DNA of 6,197 nucleotides from Actinomycetota bacterium (GTDB lineage: Bacteria; Actinomycetota; CADDZG01; JAHWKV01): assembly GCA_019347725.1 (NCBI GenBank), contig JAHWKV010000065.1, positions 1-6,197 of the forward strand. The letters run 5' to 3'. Shown here one piece after another: positions 5,719 to 6,197 of the stretch. Made by a program: the position numbers and the translations under genes. The notes under the pieces were generated by a model. It had not been told where the DNA came from, did not search any database, and worked only from the letters and a program-made list of their open reading frames with translations. Position 1 is the stretch's first letter; every line of letters starts with the position of its first letter.

Positions 5719-6067
5719 GTGGACAGCTTGACCGAGCTGGCGAGCCAATCACACTGGTGGAAGCCGGCGGCCGAGAGCTTCACCGTGACCTTTACGACCG
5801 GGCACCTGATCGTCAACCGCCCCACGGTAACGAGGGTGGAGGGCACCGAGTCCTCAGCCTGGCAGGTCACCTGCGAGCCGGCCATGCTCGCCGAGCCGGT
5901 GGGCCAGCACCGAATCAAGAGAGTCTTCGTCACCAAACCCAGCGGGTTCATGTGGGACCACAGTGACATACACATAGTGGCGGACGACGATGGCCGGGAC
6001 CTGGCGATAACCGTCGCTGGGGTTGAAACGCTCACCGCCCGCCGGTTGGCGCTTCCCCAACTATTGA
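5719..6067 (+). CDS. Unknown beta-rich protein, coding frame without a clean stop
   Basis: From about 5695 to 6055 one plus frame has very high third-position G/C, about 38% G at first positions, and no stop; this pattern indicates real coding. The first plausible start is GTG 5719, with only a weak ribosome binding site, and the frame is open further upstream, so the true start is unsure. The readable part (113 residues) has alternating hydrophobic stretches such as ESFTVTFTTGHLIVNRPTV and DLAITVAGVETLTARRLALP, suggesting beta strands. No signal peptide or known motif is visible. The frame then continues without a stop over the lipoprotein start, with codon bias lost after about 6057. Removing one C from the CCCC at 6055-6058 would give LALPNY and a TGA at 6065-6067, 48 bases before the lipoprotein ATG. 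I therefore suspect an indel and place the end there. The opposite-strand frame shares the wobble position but is Ser/Thr/Cys-rich and less likely. Confidence 0.5.
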
Positions 6068-6105
6068 GCCGTGGGTCAGCTCGACATGCACCCGAGAAGA
6101 GAACT

Positions 6106-6110
6106 AGGAG
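6106..6110 (+). promoter_or_regulatory. Ribosome binding site of the lipoprotein gene
   Basis: AGGAG lies 5 bases before the ATG at 6116 and supports that start over the other frames open here. Confidence 0.6.
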
Positions 6111-6115
6111 CTCCC

Positions 6116-6197
6116 ATGCAACGCCTCCGCCCCACCCCTATCGTTTGGGTTTTGGCGCCCTTGGCCCTAGGCCTGTCCTTGTCCGGCTGCCCCAATC
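6116..6197 (+). CDS. Lipoprotein, N-terminal fragment cut by the window end
   Basis: An ATG with an AGGAG ribosome binding site opens a frame of 27 codons that runs off the window. The N-terminus is a complete lipoprotein signal peptide: MQRLRPTP with two Arg, a hydrophobic core (IVWVLAPLALGLSL), and the lipobox LSGC with Cys25 as the lipidation site. The mature protein would be anchored to the outer face of the cytoplasmic membrane. Nothing of the functional domain is in the window, so no role can be given. It follows the unknown coding region by about 50 bases on the same strand and may share its transcript. Confidence 0.75.
   Translation, partial: MQRLRPTPIVWVLAPLALGLSLSGCPN

Noticed and set aside
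5691..6035. Minus-strand 114-codon frame opposite the unknown beta-rich coding region
   Set aside because: It shares the wobble position with the plus frame, so codon bias alone does not decide, but it is rich in Ser, Thr and Cys, and first-position G content favours the plus strand.

Overview
The window is GC-rich DNA with very high G/C at third codon positions. It has GTG starts, tightly packed genes with start-stop overlaps, and actinobacterial-looking protein families (DUF2330, PepF/M3 peptidase, ECF sigma factor). I read it as chromosomal DNA of a high-GC, probably actinobacterial, organism. The exact lineage cannot be told from the sequence. No rRNA, tRNA, transposase, CRISPR or integration site is visible.

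Layout: a divergent intergenic region (about 5074-5377) splits the window. Leftwards (minus strand) run an ECF-type RNA polymerase sigma factor (4543-5073) and a single-pass membrane protein with an extracytoplasmic fibronectin type III domain (3485-4546), joined to the sigma gene by a GTGA overlap. Next come an oligoendopeptidase F (1588-3381), a secreted and membrane-anchored DUF2330 protein (394-1500), and a short, frameshifted cupredoxin gene (62-401) overlapping the DUF2330 gene by 8 bases. Rightwards (plus strand) run a 45-residue membrane protein (5378-5515), a beta-rich unknown coding region without a clean stop (about 5719-6067), and the start of a lipoprotein gene (6116 to the window end).

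The most interesting part is the sigma factor neighbourhood. The divergent region contains two copies of one bipartite motif, TGTCCCCCGAA - 11 bases - CGGTGTT. One copy faces the sigma operon and the other faces the small membrane protein gene. The geometry (TGTC-type upstream element, about 16 bases, CGG-type downstream element) resembles an ECF sigma promoter. My inference is an autoregulated module: the sigma factor would transcribe its own operon and the small membrane protein gene, and the membrane FN3 protein would act as a non-canonical anti-sigma factor sensing something outside the cell. Three 15-bp tandem repeats lie in the predicted 5' leader of the sigma operon.

The PepF gene appears to be a separate cytoplasmic housekeeping peptidase. 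The DUF2330 and cupredoxin genes look like a translationally coupled cell-surface pair in which the cupredoxin member has decayed or carries a sequence error.
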